The notes under the pieces: generated by a model
Database searches by the model: none
What the model was told of the DNA's origin: nothing
The model's input: only the letters and a program-made list of their open reading frames with translations
Made by a program: the position numbers and the translations under genes
Origin: Chryseobacterium sp. MEBOG06
Lineage (GTDB): Bacteria > Bacteroidota > Bacteroidia > Flavobacteriales > Weeksellaceae
Assembly (NCBI RefSeq): GCF_021869765.1
Contig: NZ_CP084580.1
Location: 186,001 to 250,000 of the forward strand
DNA: 64,000 nucleotides
Direction: 5' to 3'
In this document: one piece after another, positions 24,682 through 33,054 of the stretch
Numbering within the stretch: the stretch's first letter is position 1
How the letters are laid out: the number at the start of each line of letters is the position of its first letter

Positions 24682-26520
24682 TTAGTCAAAGTTTTGAAGC
24701 TCAACAAGCTTGTTATACATTCCTTTTTTAGCAATAAGGTCATAATGGGTTCCCTGCTCTACGATATCTCCTTTTTCCATCACGACAATCCAGTCTGCTT
24801 TTTGAATAGTTGAAAGTCGGTGGGCAATTACTAAAGAAGTTCTGTTTTCCATCATTTTTTCTAAAGCGTCCTGTACAAATCTTTCAGATTCTGTATCAAG
24901 GGCTGATGTAGCTTCATCAAGAATCATGATTGGAGGGTTTTTCAATACTGCCCGTGCAATAGAAACCCTTTGTTTTTGTCCTCCGGAAAGTTTATTTCCA
25001 TCATCTCCAATATTGGTGTCATACCCTTCAGAAAGTCCGGTAATAAAGGAATCTGCATTGGCAATTTTAGCCGCTGTGATAACTTCCTCCCTGGTTGCAT
25101 CCGGTTTACCCATCAGGATATTATTGTAAACAGAATCATTGAATAAAACAGACTCCTGCGTCACCATTCCGAGAAGCTGTCGGTATTCTTTTAATTTTAA
25201 ATGTTTGATATCTGTTCCGTCAATCAGAATTTCTCCTTCCGGAACATCATAGAATCTTGCTAAAAGGTTAGCTATAGTTGTTTTTCCACTTCCACTCTGT
25301 CCAACTAATGCAACGGTTTTTCCTTTAGGAATCGTTAGATTAAAGTTTTTAAGAATCAGATTGGATTTGTCATAGTAGAATCCGATATTTTTAAATTCAA
25401 TATGATCTTTAAGGGTCGTAATAGAAACAGGCTCTGCAATTTCTTCGATTTTTACATCTGCATCCAGAATTTCCAGTACTCTTTTCAGAGAAGCTTCCCC
25501 TTTTTGTACGTTGGAAATAGAAGTGGATAAGCTTTTTGCCGGAGGCAGGATCTGGAAAAATAATCCTAAGAACACTAAGAAATCCGCTGGAGAGATACTT
25601 TGTTCAACAATAATTTGTTTTCCTCCATACCATGCGATAATCAAAAAGGTAATAGAACCTAAAAATTCGCTCATCGGAGAGGCTAATTCCTTCTTTCTTC
25701 CTAAGCTGATTGAGCTTGAAATCCACTTATTCATAGACTTCATAAAACGATTGTCCATTATCTTTTCAGCATTGAAAATTTTAATGACTTTCGACGATTT
25801 CAGTGTTTCATCTACTATAGAAAAGATGGTTCCCATTTCATTTTGTGCTTCATGAGAATCTTTTTTAAGGCTTTTCCCCACTAAGGCAATCATTGTTCCC
25901 ATCACCGGAAGTACCAATAGAGAGAAAAGGGTCATCTCAGGACTTAGGATGAATAAGCTGACCAAGGTACTGATCAACATGAAAGGAGCGTTAATAAGCT
26001 CCACTAAACTTCCTAAAATATTGCCTTCAACTTCTCCCACATCATTCGACATACGGGACATCAGATCTCCTTTTCTGCTGTCAGTAAAAAATGAAACAGG
26101 TAAAGAAAGTACTTTTCTATACATTGCTCCACGAAGATCCTTTGTAACGCCTACACGATAGTTGATTAATAGGAAAGCACCAAGATATCTGAAAATATTT
26201 CTTAAAAGAAACATAAATGCCGTTATGATACAAAGCCATGCAAGAACCTTCAGGGTACCATATTCAGCTACTAAATTCTGAATAGAATAATTTAAATAAT
26301 CTTTTATATAGCTGAAAAAATCAAGAAACTCTCCTGAATAAACAGGGGCAGTCTCGTATTTTTCAGGTTTGATGGTCCCAAAAAGCATCCCTAATACGGG
26401 TAAAATAGTTCCTAAGGAGGCAATTTGAAATACAGAATATAGGATATTGAAAAATAAACTTCCGTAGATGTATTTTTGATGCGGTCTCGCGAACTTTAAG
26501 ATTTTTTTATATTCGTTCAT
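24682..26520 (-). CDS. ABC exporter, permease-ATPase fusion (MsbA-like)
   Basis: This 612-residue half-transporter has six transmembrane segments in residues 15-335 and an ATPase domain in 360-605. The motifs are Walker A GQSGSGKTTIANLLARFYD, Q-loop TQESVLFND, signature LSGGQKQRVSIARA and Walker B IMILDEATSALD. It acts as a homodimer or heterodimer in the inner membrane. The MsbA-like label rests on architecture; lipid or peptide substrates are both possible. It is followed by DUF1801 with a short gap and has no dedicated partner genes. Confidence 0.92.
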   Translation of the reverse strand: MNEYKKILKFARPHQKYIYGSLFFNILYSVFQIASLGTILPVLGMLFGTIKPEKYETAPVYSGEFLDFFSYIKDYLNYSIQNLVAEYGTLKVLAWLCIITAFMFLLRNIFRYLGAFLLINYRVGVTKDLRGAMYRKVLSLPVSFFTDSRKGDLMSRMSNDVGEVEGNILGSLVELINAPFMLISTLVSLFILSPEMTLFSLLVLPVMGTMIALVGKSLKKDSHEAQNEMGTIFSIVDETLKSSKVIKIFNAEKIMDNRFMKSMNKWISSSISLGRKKELASPMSEFLGSITFLIIAWYGGKQIIVEQSISPADFLVFLGLFFQILPPAKSLSTSISNVQKGEASLKRVLEILDADVKIEEIAEPVSITTLKDHIEFKNIGFYYDKSNLILKNFNLTIPKGKTVALVGQSGSGKTTIANLLARFYDVPEGEILIDGTDIKHLKLKEYRQLLGMVTQESVLFNDSVYNNILMGKPDATREEVITAAKIANADSFITGLSEGYDTNIGDDGNKLSGGQKQRVSIARAVLKNPPIMILDEATSALDTESERFVQDALEKMMENRTSLVIAHRLSTIQKADWIVVMEKGDIVEQGTHYDLIAKKGMYNKLVELQNFD

Positions 26521-26737
26521 TCAATGAAAAAATTGGATAGCAAAATTACGTAAAATTAAAAGATAAGACGTTCTTAATCCTGTTTTACTTTAATTGATAT
26601 GTTTCAAAACATATTTTTTTGTTACAAATGCCTCTCTTTTAATTCTATATTCTTTTTTGATCATAAAAACAGAAAGGAATCTATAAGCCTGTTATCAATA
26701 ACTGAAGGGATGGCTCATTAAGCGATAATAAATGCAT

Positions 26738-26763
26738 GAAAAACCGCCATTGAGACGGTTTTA
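26738..26763 (-). terminator. terminator of the M28 peptidase gene
   Basis: On the minus strand AAAACCGTC pairs with GGCGGTTTT around TCAAT, followed by T residues. It lies just beyond the M28 peptidase stop. Confidence 0.65.
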
Positions 26764-26779
26764 CTACTATAATCATGAA

Positions 26780-27700
26780 TTAAAATTTTACCTGATCATT
26801 ATATTTAGGAGTGAAATTTTTGGGATTCAGTTTATCCAAAGTTTGCCCGAAATTATTGATGATCTGAGTCATATTATTGAAGTCCACAATGTTGATGTCA
26901 TCATTTTCATGGTGATAATGAGTAGCCTTTGTCATGTCAACTGTTGAAAATGAATGAGCAATAATTTTCTTTTTTACAAAACTTACATTGTCTGAACGGT
27001 AAAATAGCTGCTGCTTTGCATAGGGATCAGCGTTTATTTTTAATCCGTTTACAGCATACGTGTTAAAGAGTTCATCCAAATCTGAAAATCCGTCTCCTGT
27101 CATATACAAAGCGTTTTTTCCCCATTGAGATTCTGTAGCTACCATTTCAAAATTGAAAAGAGCAGTCATTTTGTTATAGATAGGATCCAGATTGGTATCT
27201 GTTGAAATCGCTTTTGATCCCAGCATTCCTTTTTCTTCTCCATTGAATGCCATGAAAACCATTGAGAATTCAGGTTTTTTATTCTTAAAATAATCAGCAA
27301 TTCCTACTAAAGTTGTAATTCCGCTGGCATCGTCATCTGCTCCGTTATAAATATTATCACCCGTTTTATTGCTGGTTCCGATATGATCAAAATGCCCGGA
27401 AAAGCCAAGATATTTGTCCGTTTTTCCTTTTTTTACGCCACAGACATTGTAAACTGTTTTTCCATTATAGTCAAAGGGAATCAGGTAAGAATTTCCCGTA
27501 CAGTATTCCAGTTTGTTTTCTTTAAAAAGCTTGGCAATATAGTTAGCTGCGTTTTCATTTTCCTGAGTTCCTATTTCACGGCCTTTCATTTCGTCTGATG
27601 CCAGAGTTGAAAGAATGGTTTTTACCCTTTCCTGTGAAACCTCCTGTGCAGAGGATACTATAGAGAAGAGAGATAAAGTAAGGTAAGTGAGCTTTTTCAT
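26780..27700 (-). CDS. exported M28 family metallopeptidase
   Basis: This 306-residue peptidase has a signal peptide (residues 1-18, MKKLTYLTLSLFSIVSSAQ). The zinc site shows GHFDHIGTSN, NGADDDASGITTLVGI and AFNGEEKGMLGSKAI, and the last His lies in KATHYHHENDD, so the two-zinc aminopeptidase site is complete. M28 enzymes remove N-terminal residues from peptides. It probably acts in the periplasm or outside the cell. The gene is monocistronic with its own terminator. Confidence 0.88.
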   Translation of the reverse strand: MKKLTYLTLSLFSIVSSAQEVSQERVKTILSTLASDEMKGREIGTQENENAANYIAKLFKENKLEYCTGNSYLIPFDYNGKTVYNVCGVKKGKTDKYLGFSGHFDHIGTSNKTGDNIYNGADDDASGITTLVGIADYFKNKKPEFSMVFMAFNGEEKGMLGSKAISTDTNLDPIYNKMTALFNFEMVATESQWGKNALYMTGDGFSDLDELFNTYAVNGLKINADPYAKQQLFYRSDNVSFVKKKIIAHSFSTVDMTKATHYHHENDDINIVDFNNMTQIINNFGQTLDKLNPKNFTPKYNDQVKF

Positions 27701-27825
27701 TGTCTTTAATTAAGAGTTGAACGATCTGTCGTACTTTTTGTTTAAAAGTTGCATGAAATTACATAAATTAATTAACCTGTGGAGATTATGCCGGCAAAAA
27801 TGGATAATCAGAGATCATATAAAAA

Positions 27826-27855
27826 TAAAAAACAGCTCCTAAAAAGAAGCTGTTC
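27826..27855 (-). terminator. terminator of the DUF4293 gene
   Basis: On the minus strand AACAGCTTC pairs with GGAGCTGTT around a 6-nt loop and is followed by a T-rich run. Confidence 0.75.
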
Positions 27856-27878
27856 TTACTCAAAAAATCGTTGTAAGG

Positions 27879-28268
27879 TTATCGAAGTCTGTCTACAGAT
27901 TTTACGAGCCTCTCATCTTTACGGATGTATATGTTTGCAATAAGCAGACATATTATCGCGATCAATGGGAAAATCGGCTCAATACCCTTCTCAGGAAATT
28001 GAATTCCTCCGGATAAGTTTAGTAACCAGTACGCCAATACACCAATCAACAAAGCGTTTATAATGATGCTGATGGTATTCAGCAAAATTTGTCTTTTTCT
28101 GTTTTTAAAACTAAAAATACTTAATGCGCCAGTGATAACAAGCACTATGCAAGCAATATTAAGGAGAGGAATACTGTCGGAAATGACAACATCCTGTCCC
28201 GTTATAAAAAGGAAAACAGCAGCTAAAACTGCTAATAAGGTCCATATACTTTGTATTCTCTGTAGCAT
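27879..28268 (-). CDS. DUF4293 membrane protein
   Basis: This 129-residue protein has four hydrophobic segments and starts MLQRIQSIWTLLAVLAAVFL, which matches the Bacteroidota-specific DUF4293 family. A basic tail (RKDERLVKSVDRLR) is likely cytoplasmic. It is divergent from rho with a 143-nt gap, the arrangement I know from other Flavobacteriia. Its function is unknown. Confidence 0.85.
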   Translation of the reverse strand: MLQRIQSIWTLLAVLAAVFLFITGQDVVISDSIPLLNIACIVLVITGALSIFSFKNRKRQILLNTISIIINALLIGVLAYWLLNLSGGIQFPEKGIEPIFPLIAIICLLIANIYIRKDERLVKSVDRLR

Positions 28269-28302
28269 CGAATATTAAATTCCTGGCAAAAATAACATAA
28301 AT

Positions 28303-28333
28303 TTTGCACAATTCAAAAATAAGTGTAGATTTG
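28303..28333 (+). promoter_or_regulatory. rho promoter
   Basis: TTTG (28303-28306) and TAGATTTG (28326-28333) are separated by 19 nt, matching the flavobacterial consensus. The predicted leader before the rho ATG at 28412 is about 75 nt. Confidence 0.65.
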
Positions 28334-28411
28334 CATTATACAATGTACTTGAAAACCAAAGTCACCGGACTTACTTTTCTTACTCACAATTAATTACATT
28401 TTTACATAAAT

Positions 28412-30256
28412 ATGTTTAACATAGAAACGTTAAGGTCAAAATCCGTAACGGAACTGACTAAAATCTTAAAAGATTTGGGCGTTAAAGTTGCAAGAACCAG
28501 CAATGAAAATGACAAAATCTTTGCTATTCTTGACTTTCAGGCTTCTAACCCTAAAGTTGCAAAAGATTATTTCAACGCCACAGAAACCACCAGTATAACC
28601 ACTGAAGAGGCCCCAGCAGAAAAACCTGCTAAAGCCCCGGCAAGAAAAGCTGCCCCCAAGAAAACAGCAGCCAAGCCAAAACCAAATACAAAAGCTCCAG
28701 AAGAACCTATAGAAGAGGAAAAAGCAGAAGAGAAGATACCGGTTTCTGAAGAAATTAAACCCGAGGAGCAAAAAGCCGAAGCAGTGGTAGTGGCAGAAGA
28801 AACATCAGCTGCAGCTCAGGCAAAAAAGAAAAGAAAAAGAGTTCCTACCAACACAGCTAATACAGAAGTAGCCCAGGAAAGAACAGAAGCTCCAAAAAAC
28901 ACAGAACCCCAAGAGTCTGCTCAGACCGAAGAAAAGCCTAATAATCCCCCTCAGCAACCACAAGCGCAACAACAGGCTAACAGGCCTCAAAAAGGGAACA
29001 ACCATCCACAGAACAGTGGAAACCAACATAAAAATCAGCATCCGCATCAAAACCAGCACCAAAACCAAAATCAGAACCAGAATCAAAACAGGCATTCTGA
29101 AAAGGTAGAGGAGCACCAGGACCATAAAAGAGAATTCAATTTCGACGGAATGGTTAGCATTGAAGGTGTTTTGGAAATCTTACCGGACAACTACGGATTT
29201 TTACGTTCTTCAGATTTTAGCTATATTTCTTCTCCTGATGACGTGTATGTGTCTACAGCGCAGATCAGAAATTATGGTCTGAAAACCGGAGATACAGTTA
29301 AAGGAATTGTGAGACTTCCAAAAGAAGGTGAGAAATATTTTTCATTATTAAAACCTACAGAAGTGAACGGACGTGACCTTGCATTCATCAAGGACCGTGT
29401 TGCTTTTGAGTATCTTACCCCCCTTTTTCCTGAAGAAAAATTTAATTTGACAGGAAACGGATCTACGATCTCTACAAGAATTGTGGATTTATTTGCACCT
29501 ATTGGTAAAGGACAAAGAGCAATGATTGTTGCCCAGCCTAAAACAGGTAAAACAATGTTGCTTAAAGACATCGCTAATTCTATTGCGGCCAACCACCCGG
29601 AAGTATATATGATGGTTCTTTTGATTGATGAACGTCCGGAAGAGGTTACTGATATGGAAAGAAGTGTGAATGCAGAGGTTATTGCCTCTACATTTGATGA
29701 AGCAGCAGAAAAACACGTTAAAGTTGCCAACCTTGTTCTTGCAAAAGCACAGAGAATGGTAGAATGTGGTCATGATGTCGTTATTTTATTAGACTCTATT
29801 ACGAGATTGGCAAGAGCGTACAATACAGTGACTCCTGCATCAGGTAAAGTTCTTTCCGGTGGAGTAGATGCCAATGCACTTCACAAGCCGAAAAGATTCT
29901 TCGGGGCAGCAAGAAAGATCGAAGGTGGAGGATCTTTAACGATCATTGCAACTGCATTGATTGATACCGGATCTAAAATGGATGAAGTAATCTTTGAAGA
30001 ATTCAAAGGTACAGGTAACATGGAACTTCAGCTAGACAGAAAAATTGCTAACAGAAGAATTTATCCTGCTATTGACCTGATTTCTTCCAGCACACGTAGA
30101 GATGATCTCCTTCTGGATGAAGTTACTTCTCAGAGAATGTGGATTTTTAGAAAATACCTTTCTGAAATGAATCCTGTTGAAGCTATGGAATTTGTAAATA
30201 AGAATATCAAAGGAACTCTTAATAATGAAGAATTCCTGATGTCTATGAATAAATAA
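28412..30256 (+). CDS. rho: transcription termination factor Rho with long low-complexity insert
   Basis: This 614-residue RNA helicase ends transcription at Rho-dependent sites. Residues 1-50 form the Rho N-terminal helical domain. Residues 55-240 are an insert: first Ala/Lys/Glu/Pro-rich, then Gln/Asn/His-rich (for example [16 protein letters not shown]). The cold-shock-like RNA-binding domain starts near 245 ([18 protein letters not shown]). The ATPase has Walker [16 protein letters not shown] (about 377), [13 protein letters not shown] and the R-loop region [18 protein letters not shown]. Typical Rho is about 420 residues, so the insert adds nearly 200. It is monocistronic with a strong terminator. 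Confidence 0.95.
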   Translation: MFNIETLRSKSVTELTKILKDLGVKVARTSNENDKIFAILDFQASNPKVAKDYFNATETTSITTEEAPAEKPAKAPARKAAPKKTAAKPKPNTKAPEEPIEEEKAEEKIPVSEEIKPEEQKAEAVVVAEETSAAAQAKKKRKRVPTNTANTEVAQERTEAPKNTEPQESAQTEEKPNNPPQQPQAQQQANRPQKGNNHPQNSGNQHKNQHPHQNQHQNQNQNQNQNRHSEKVEEHQDHKREFNFDGMVSIEGVLEILPDNYGFLRSSDFSYISSPDDVYVSTAQIRNYGLKTGDTVKGIVRLPKEGEKYFSLLKPTEVNGRDLAFIKDRVAFEYLTPLFPEEKFNLTGNGSTISTRIVDLFAPIGKGQRAMIVAQPKTGKTMLLKDIANSIAANHPEVYMMVLLIDERPEEVTDMERSVNAEVIASTFDEAAEKHVKVANLVLAKAQRMVECGHDVVILLDSITRLARAYNTVTPASGKVLSGGVDANALHKPKRFFGAARKIEGGGSLTIIATALIDTGSKMDEVIFEEFKGTGNMELQLDRKIANRRIYPAIDLISSSTRRDDLLLDEVTSQRMWIFRKYLSEMNPVEAMEFVNKNIKGTLNNEEFLMSMNK

Positions 30257-30272
30257 ATTTAATTATTGTTAA

Positions 30273-30319
30273 CTAAAAAGCACGGATCATACTGTATGAT
30301 CCGTGCTTTTTAGTTTTTC
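30273..30319 (+). terminator. strong intrinsic terminator after rho
   Basis: A 20-bp perfect stem (30273-30292 with 30294-30313) with TAGTTTTT after it. The GC-rich core reads GCACGGATCATAC. The almost loopless shape suggests cruciform-like symmetry and use in both directions. Confidence 0.85.
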
Positions 30320-30417
30320 AGAGATTAAATGAAGATTAAATACGAATATTTTAAAAAATTTAATTCATTCTAAATCAATATATCAATGTTAAAGATTTAT
30401 TAAAGTAATCCACAATC

Positions 30418-30449
30418 TTTGATAATCCCTTAAATATTGGCTAATTTTG
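30418..30449 (+). promoter_or_regulatory. sod promoter
   Basis: TTTG (30418-30421) and TAATTTTG (30442-30449) are 20 nt apart, a good match to the flavobacterial promoter. The ATG is 25 nt downstream. Confidence 0.65.
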
Positions 30450-30474
30450 AAGTATAACATTAAAAATAAAGATT

Positions 30475-31071
30475 ATGTCATTTGAATTACCAAAACTAGG
30501 ATATGCATATGATGCATTAGAGCCTACTATCGATGCTAAAACTATGGAAATCCATTATACAAAGCATCACCAAGCGTATATTGACAATTTAAATAAAGCA
30601 ATCGAAGGAACTGAGCTTGCTGGGAAAACGATCGAAGAGATCTGCCAGACAGGAACAGATAAGCCAGCAGTGAGAAATAACGGAGGAGGTCACTTCAATC
30701 ACTCTTTATTCTGGGATATTTTAACTCCAGGAGGTAGCAAAGAACCTGTAGGAAATGTAAAAGCTGCTATCGAAAATTATGGTGGTCTTGAAAAATTCAA
30801 AACTGATTTTTCTGAGGCTGCTAAAACAAGATTCGGTTCAGGATGGGCTTGGTTGGTAAAAAATGCGGACGGTTCTGTATCTGTTTCTTCTACTCCAAAC
30901 CAGGATAACCCATTAATGCCTGTTGCAGACGTTAAAGGTACTCCGGTTTTAGGATTAGACGTTTGGGAGCACGCTTACTATTTAAATTACCAAAACAGAA
31001 GACCTGACTATGTTTCTGCATTCTTCGATGTAGTAAACTGGGATAAAGTAGAGGAATTATTCAACAAATAA
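30475..31071 (+). CDS. sodB: superoxide dismutase, Fe/Mn type
   Basis: This 198-residue enzyme dismutates superoxide to oxygen and hydrogen peroxide. The metal ligands are H27 ([13 protein letters not shown]), H76 ([10 protein letters not shown]), D162 and H166 ([19 protein letters not shown]). No signal peptide is present, so it is cytoplasmic. Fe or Mn use cannot be decided by eye; the gene symbol is therefore tentative. It has its own promoter and terminator. Confidence 0.93.
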   Translation: MSFELPKLGYAYDALEPTIDAKTMEIHYTKHHQAYIDNLNKAIEGTELAGKTIEEICQTGTDKPAVRNNGGGHFNHSLFWDILTPGGSKEPVGNVKAAIENYGGLEKFKTDFSEAAKTRFGSGWAWLVKNADGSVSVSSTPNQDNPLMPVADVKGTPVLGLDVWEHAYYLNYQNRRPDYVSAFFDVVNWDKVEELFNK

Positions 31072-31090
31072 TTTTCAGCTATTATAAAAT

Positions 31091-31123
31091 GAAAAGGTTC
31101 AGATTTATTCTGAGCCTTTTTTT
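31091..31123 (+). terminator. terminator after sod
   Basis: AAAAGGTTCAGA (31092-31103) pairs with TCTGAGCCTTTT (31109-31120) with one G-T pair, followed by T residues. Confidence 0.8.
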
Positions 31124-31141
31124 ATTGATTAAAGTTATTGG

Positions 31142-31564
31142 CTATCTTACGCTGTCACTTCCTGAAAGTCCGGCCATTTTCAAACCATATTTCCAGTTTA
31201 CATAAGCGAAGACCTGATAAAGTTTGTATTCAAATTTGATCCCGTAATTTTCCCTGGGGTCATAATCAATTCCTGATTCTATAATATTTCTATATCTTCC
31301 TGAATGGTAATAGCTGTTCCATTCGTTCACCAGAAATGCATTTTTTGTCTTCAGATAAGACTCAGAATATTGACTGATGGGTTTTGCAACTGCGCTCAGG
31401 AAATAATCAAACTGAGTATCTATTACTGTAAGATCCCATTCCCCGTCTTCGTTTTTAGAAGGTTTCATTTCGTTCTGTTCCTGATCTTTTTTCTGGGAAG
31501 TATCCTGAGAAAAATAACTTAAGGGGATCAGTGCAAACAATACGATTAAAAAAATATTTTTCAT
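31142..31564 (-). CDS. exported hypothetical protein, 140 aa
   Basis: The start at 31564 is chosen because a signal peptide begins there (MKNIFLIVLFALIPLSYFSQ). An acidic, Lys-rich stretch follows, then a soluble domain with DYFLSAVAKPISQYSESYLK and YVNWKYGLKMAG. I recognise no family. It is convergent with sod and has a separate hairpin between it and the upstream nuclease gene. Confidence 0.65.
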   Translation of the reverse strand: MKNIFLIVLFALIPLSYFSQDTSQKKDQEQNEMKPSKNEDGEWDLTVIDTQFDYFLSAVAKPISQYSESYLKTKNAFLVNEWNSYYHSGRYRNIIESGIDYDPRENYGIKFEYKLYQVFAYVNWKYGLKMAGLSGSDSVR

Positions 31565-31579
31565 GATCAATGTATTTAC

Positions 31580-31608
31580 ATAAAAAAAGCACTCCAATAA
31601 GAGTGCCT
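31580..31608 (-). terminator. terminator of the nuclease-family gene
   Basis: On the minus strand GCACTC (31606-31601) pairs with GAGTGC (31594-31589), followed by TTTTTTT. Confidence 0.75.
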
Positions 31609-31614
31609 AAATTT

Positions 31615-32805
31615 TTATGGTTCTTTCTGCAGAACTACAAATGCCGGGAAGTGGTCACTGTATCCGCCTGTAAACTGATCTCCGTTCCAGGATCTGAAAG
31701 GGTATCCTTTGTAATTTCCTTCTTTATTGACTAAATAAGCAGGAGCAAAAATTTCTGCCTTATAAACTGAATACTCTTTTGTTACCTGATCAGACATTAA
31801 GTTTTTAGAAACAATGATCTGGTCAAACAAGTTAGGAGCATCCTGGTATGCTAAAGAAGCTACTCCTTTTTTGTATAAAGGATACATTAAGTTAAGATAA
31901 GGAGTTTCTTCACTTAAATCTTTAGGATTTGCCTGAGCTTTCAGATGATTTTTTAAACTTGGGCTTATAGGATCATCATTGAAGTCACCCATAGCAAATA
32001 ATTTTGTAGTTGGATCGGCTGCTCTTACGCTGTCCATCTGCTGTTTAAGTAAAAGTGCCGCAGCATTTCTTTTTGGTAAAGAGATTGCTTCACCACCTCT
32101 TCTTGAAGGCCAGTGATTCATGAAAAAAGCAACTTTCTCATTATCTAAAAAACCTGTTACAACAAGGATATCTCTTGTATATTCTCTTCTTCCGTTGTCA
32201 CCAAAGATTTTTAGTTCTTTCTTTAATGAATTGGTAGGGGTGAATCTTCTTTTCTGGTAGATCAGGGCAACATCAATTCCTCTGTAGTCATAAGAGTTGT
32301 AATGAATGATTCCGTAATCATATTTCTTTAGAGCAGGTTCGTTGATCAGGTCCTGAATAACCTGTCTGTTTTCCACCTCTATCAAACCTACAATTGCAGG
32401 AGCAGTTTTGGTATATTGTGCTCCCATCTCAGAAATCACTTTAGCTTCGTTAGCCAATTTTGCTTTGTAAATTTTTGATCCGTAGTTTTTTGGGCTTTTA
32501 GGAGTAAACTCTTCAGAACCACCTTGTTCTCTAACTACTTTTTTCCCTATTAAAGCACCATCGCTCCATGGTCCGTCGTATTTTTCAGCATCCAGAAATT
32601 TGATAGAATCAAATGGAATACTTCTGTGGAAAGCTGGATTTTTGATATCTTTAGTTCCGTCAATATAATCTGCTGAACGAATAGTATCCCACAGGTTTTC
32701 TACATTTAAAAAACCAACTGTAGCTACTTTTCTCAGTTTTCCTTGTTGTTGTGAGAATGCCATGATCGAAAAAACGATGGCAAACAGACTCGAAAATCTC
32801 TTCAT
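31615..32805 (-). CDS. exported endonuclease/exonuclease/phosphatase (EEP) family protein
   Basis: This 396-residue protein has a signal peptide (MKRFSSLFAIVFSIMAFSQ) and the EEP fold of DNase I-like enzymes. Motifs are VGFLNVENLWDT near the N-terminus, AIVGLIEVENRQVIQDL with the metal-binding Glu, FMNHWPSRRGGE with the catalytic His, and KLFAMGDFNDDPISPS with Asp and Asn. The substrate could be nucleic acid, a sugar phosphate or a phospholipid. It is divergent from a TonB receptor and DUF5689 lipoprotein (249-nt gap), which makes extracellular nucleic acid or phosphate-ester processing plausible. Confidence 0.85.
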   Translation of the reverse strand: MKRFSSLFAIVFSIMAFSQQQGKLRKVATVGFLNVENLWDTIRSADYIDGTKDIKNPAFHRSIPFDSIKFLDAEKYDGPWSDGALIGKKVVREQGGSEEFTPKSPKNYGSKIYKAKLANEAKVISEMGAQYTKTAPAIVGLIEVENRQVIQDLINEPALKKYDYGIIHYNSYDYRGIDVALIYQKRRFTPTNSLKKELKIFGDNGRREYTRDILVVTGFLDNEKVAFFMNHWPSRRGGEAISLPKRNAAALLLKQQMDSVRAADPTTKLFAMGDFNDDPISPSLKNHLKAQANPKDLSEETPYLNLMYPLYKKGVASLAYQDAPNLFDQIIVSKNLMSDQVTKEYSVYKAEIFAPAYLVNKEGNYKGYPFRSWNGDQFTGGYSDHFPAFVVLQKEP

Positions 32806-32964
32806 CTCTTAGAGTTATTATTAATATTATTTAATTTGCAAATTTACTTTTTTTTAATTCACTGCATTTTAAATATTTGTAAATTTATCTGCAATAATCT
32901 GAACATTTTTTATATAATGATTCTTAAAATTTTGCAATGTTAAGAAAAAATAATGTTAAAAAAG

Positions 32965-32993
32965 TTGTGAATTGTAAATTTTGACTAAATTTG
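32965..32993 (+). promoter_or_regulatory. promoter of the TonB receptor/DUF5689 operon
   Basis: TTG (32965-32967) and TAAATTTG (32986-32993) are 18 nt apart. The leader before the ATG at 33055 is about 58 nt. Confidence 0.6.
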
Positions 32994-33054
32994 TGCCCCC
33001 AACTTTTAAACTGTTGACAATTAACAAGAAAAGTATTTAAAAATAAATATACTC

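Noticed and set aside
28800..29125. Frameshift or assembly artefact in the low-complexity part of rho
   Set aside because: The frame stays open from the ATG through the ATPase motifs, and long inserts are normal in Bacteroidota Rho proteins.
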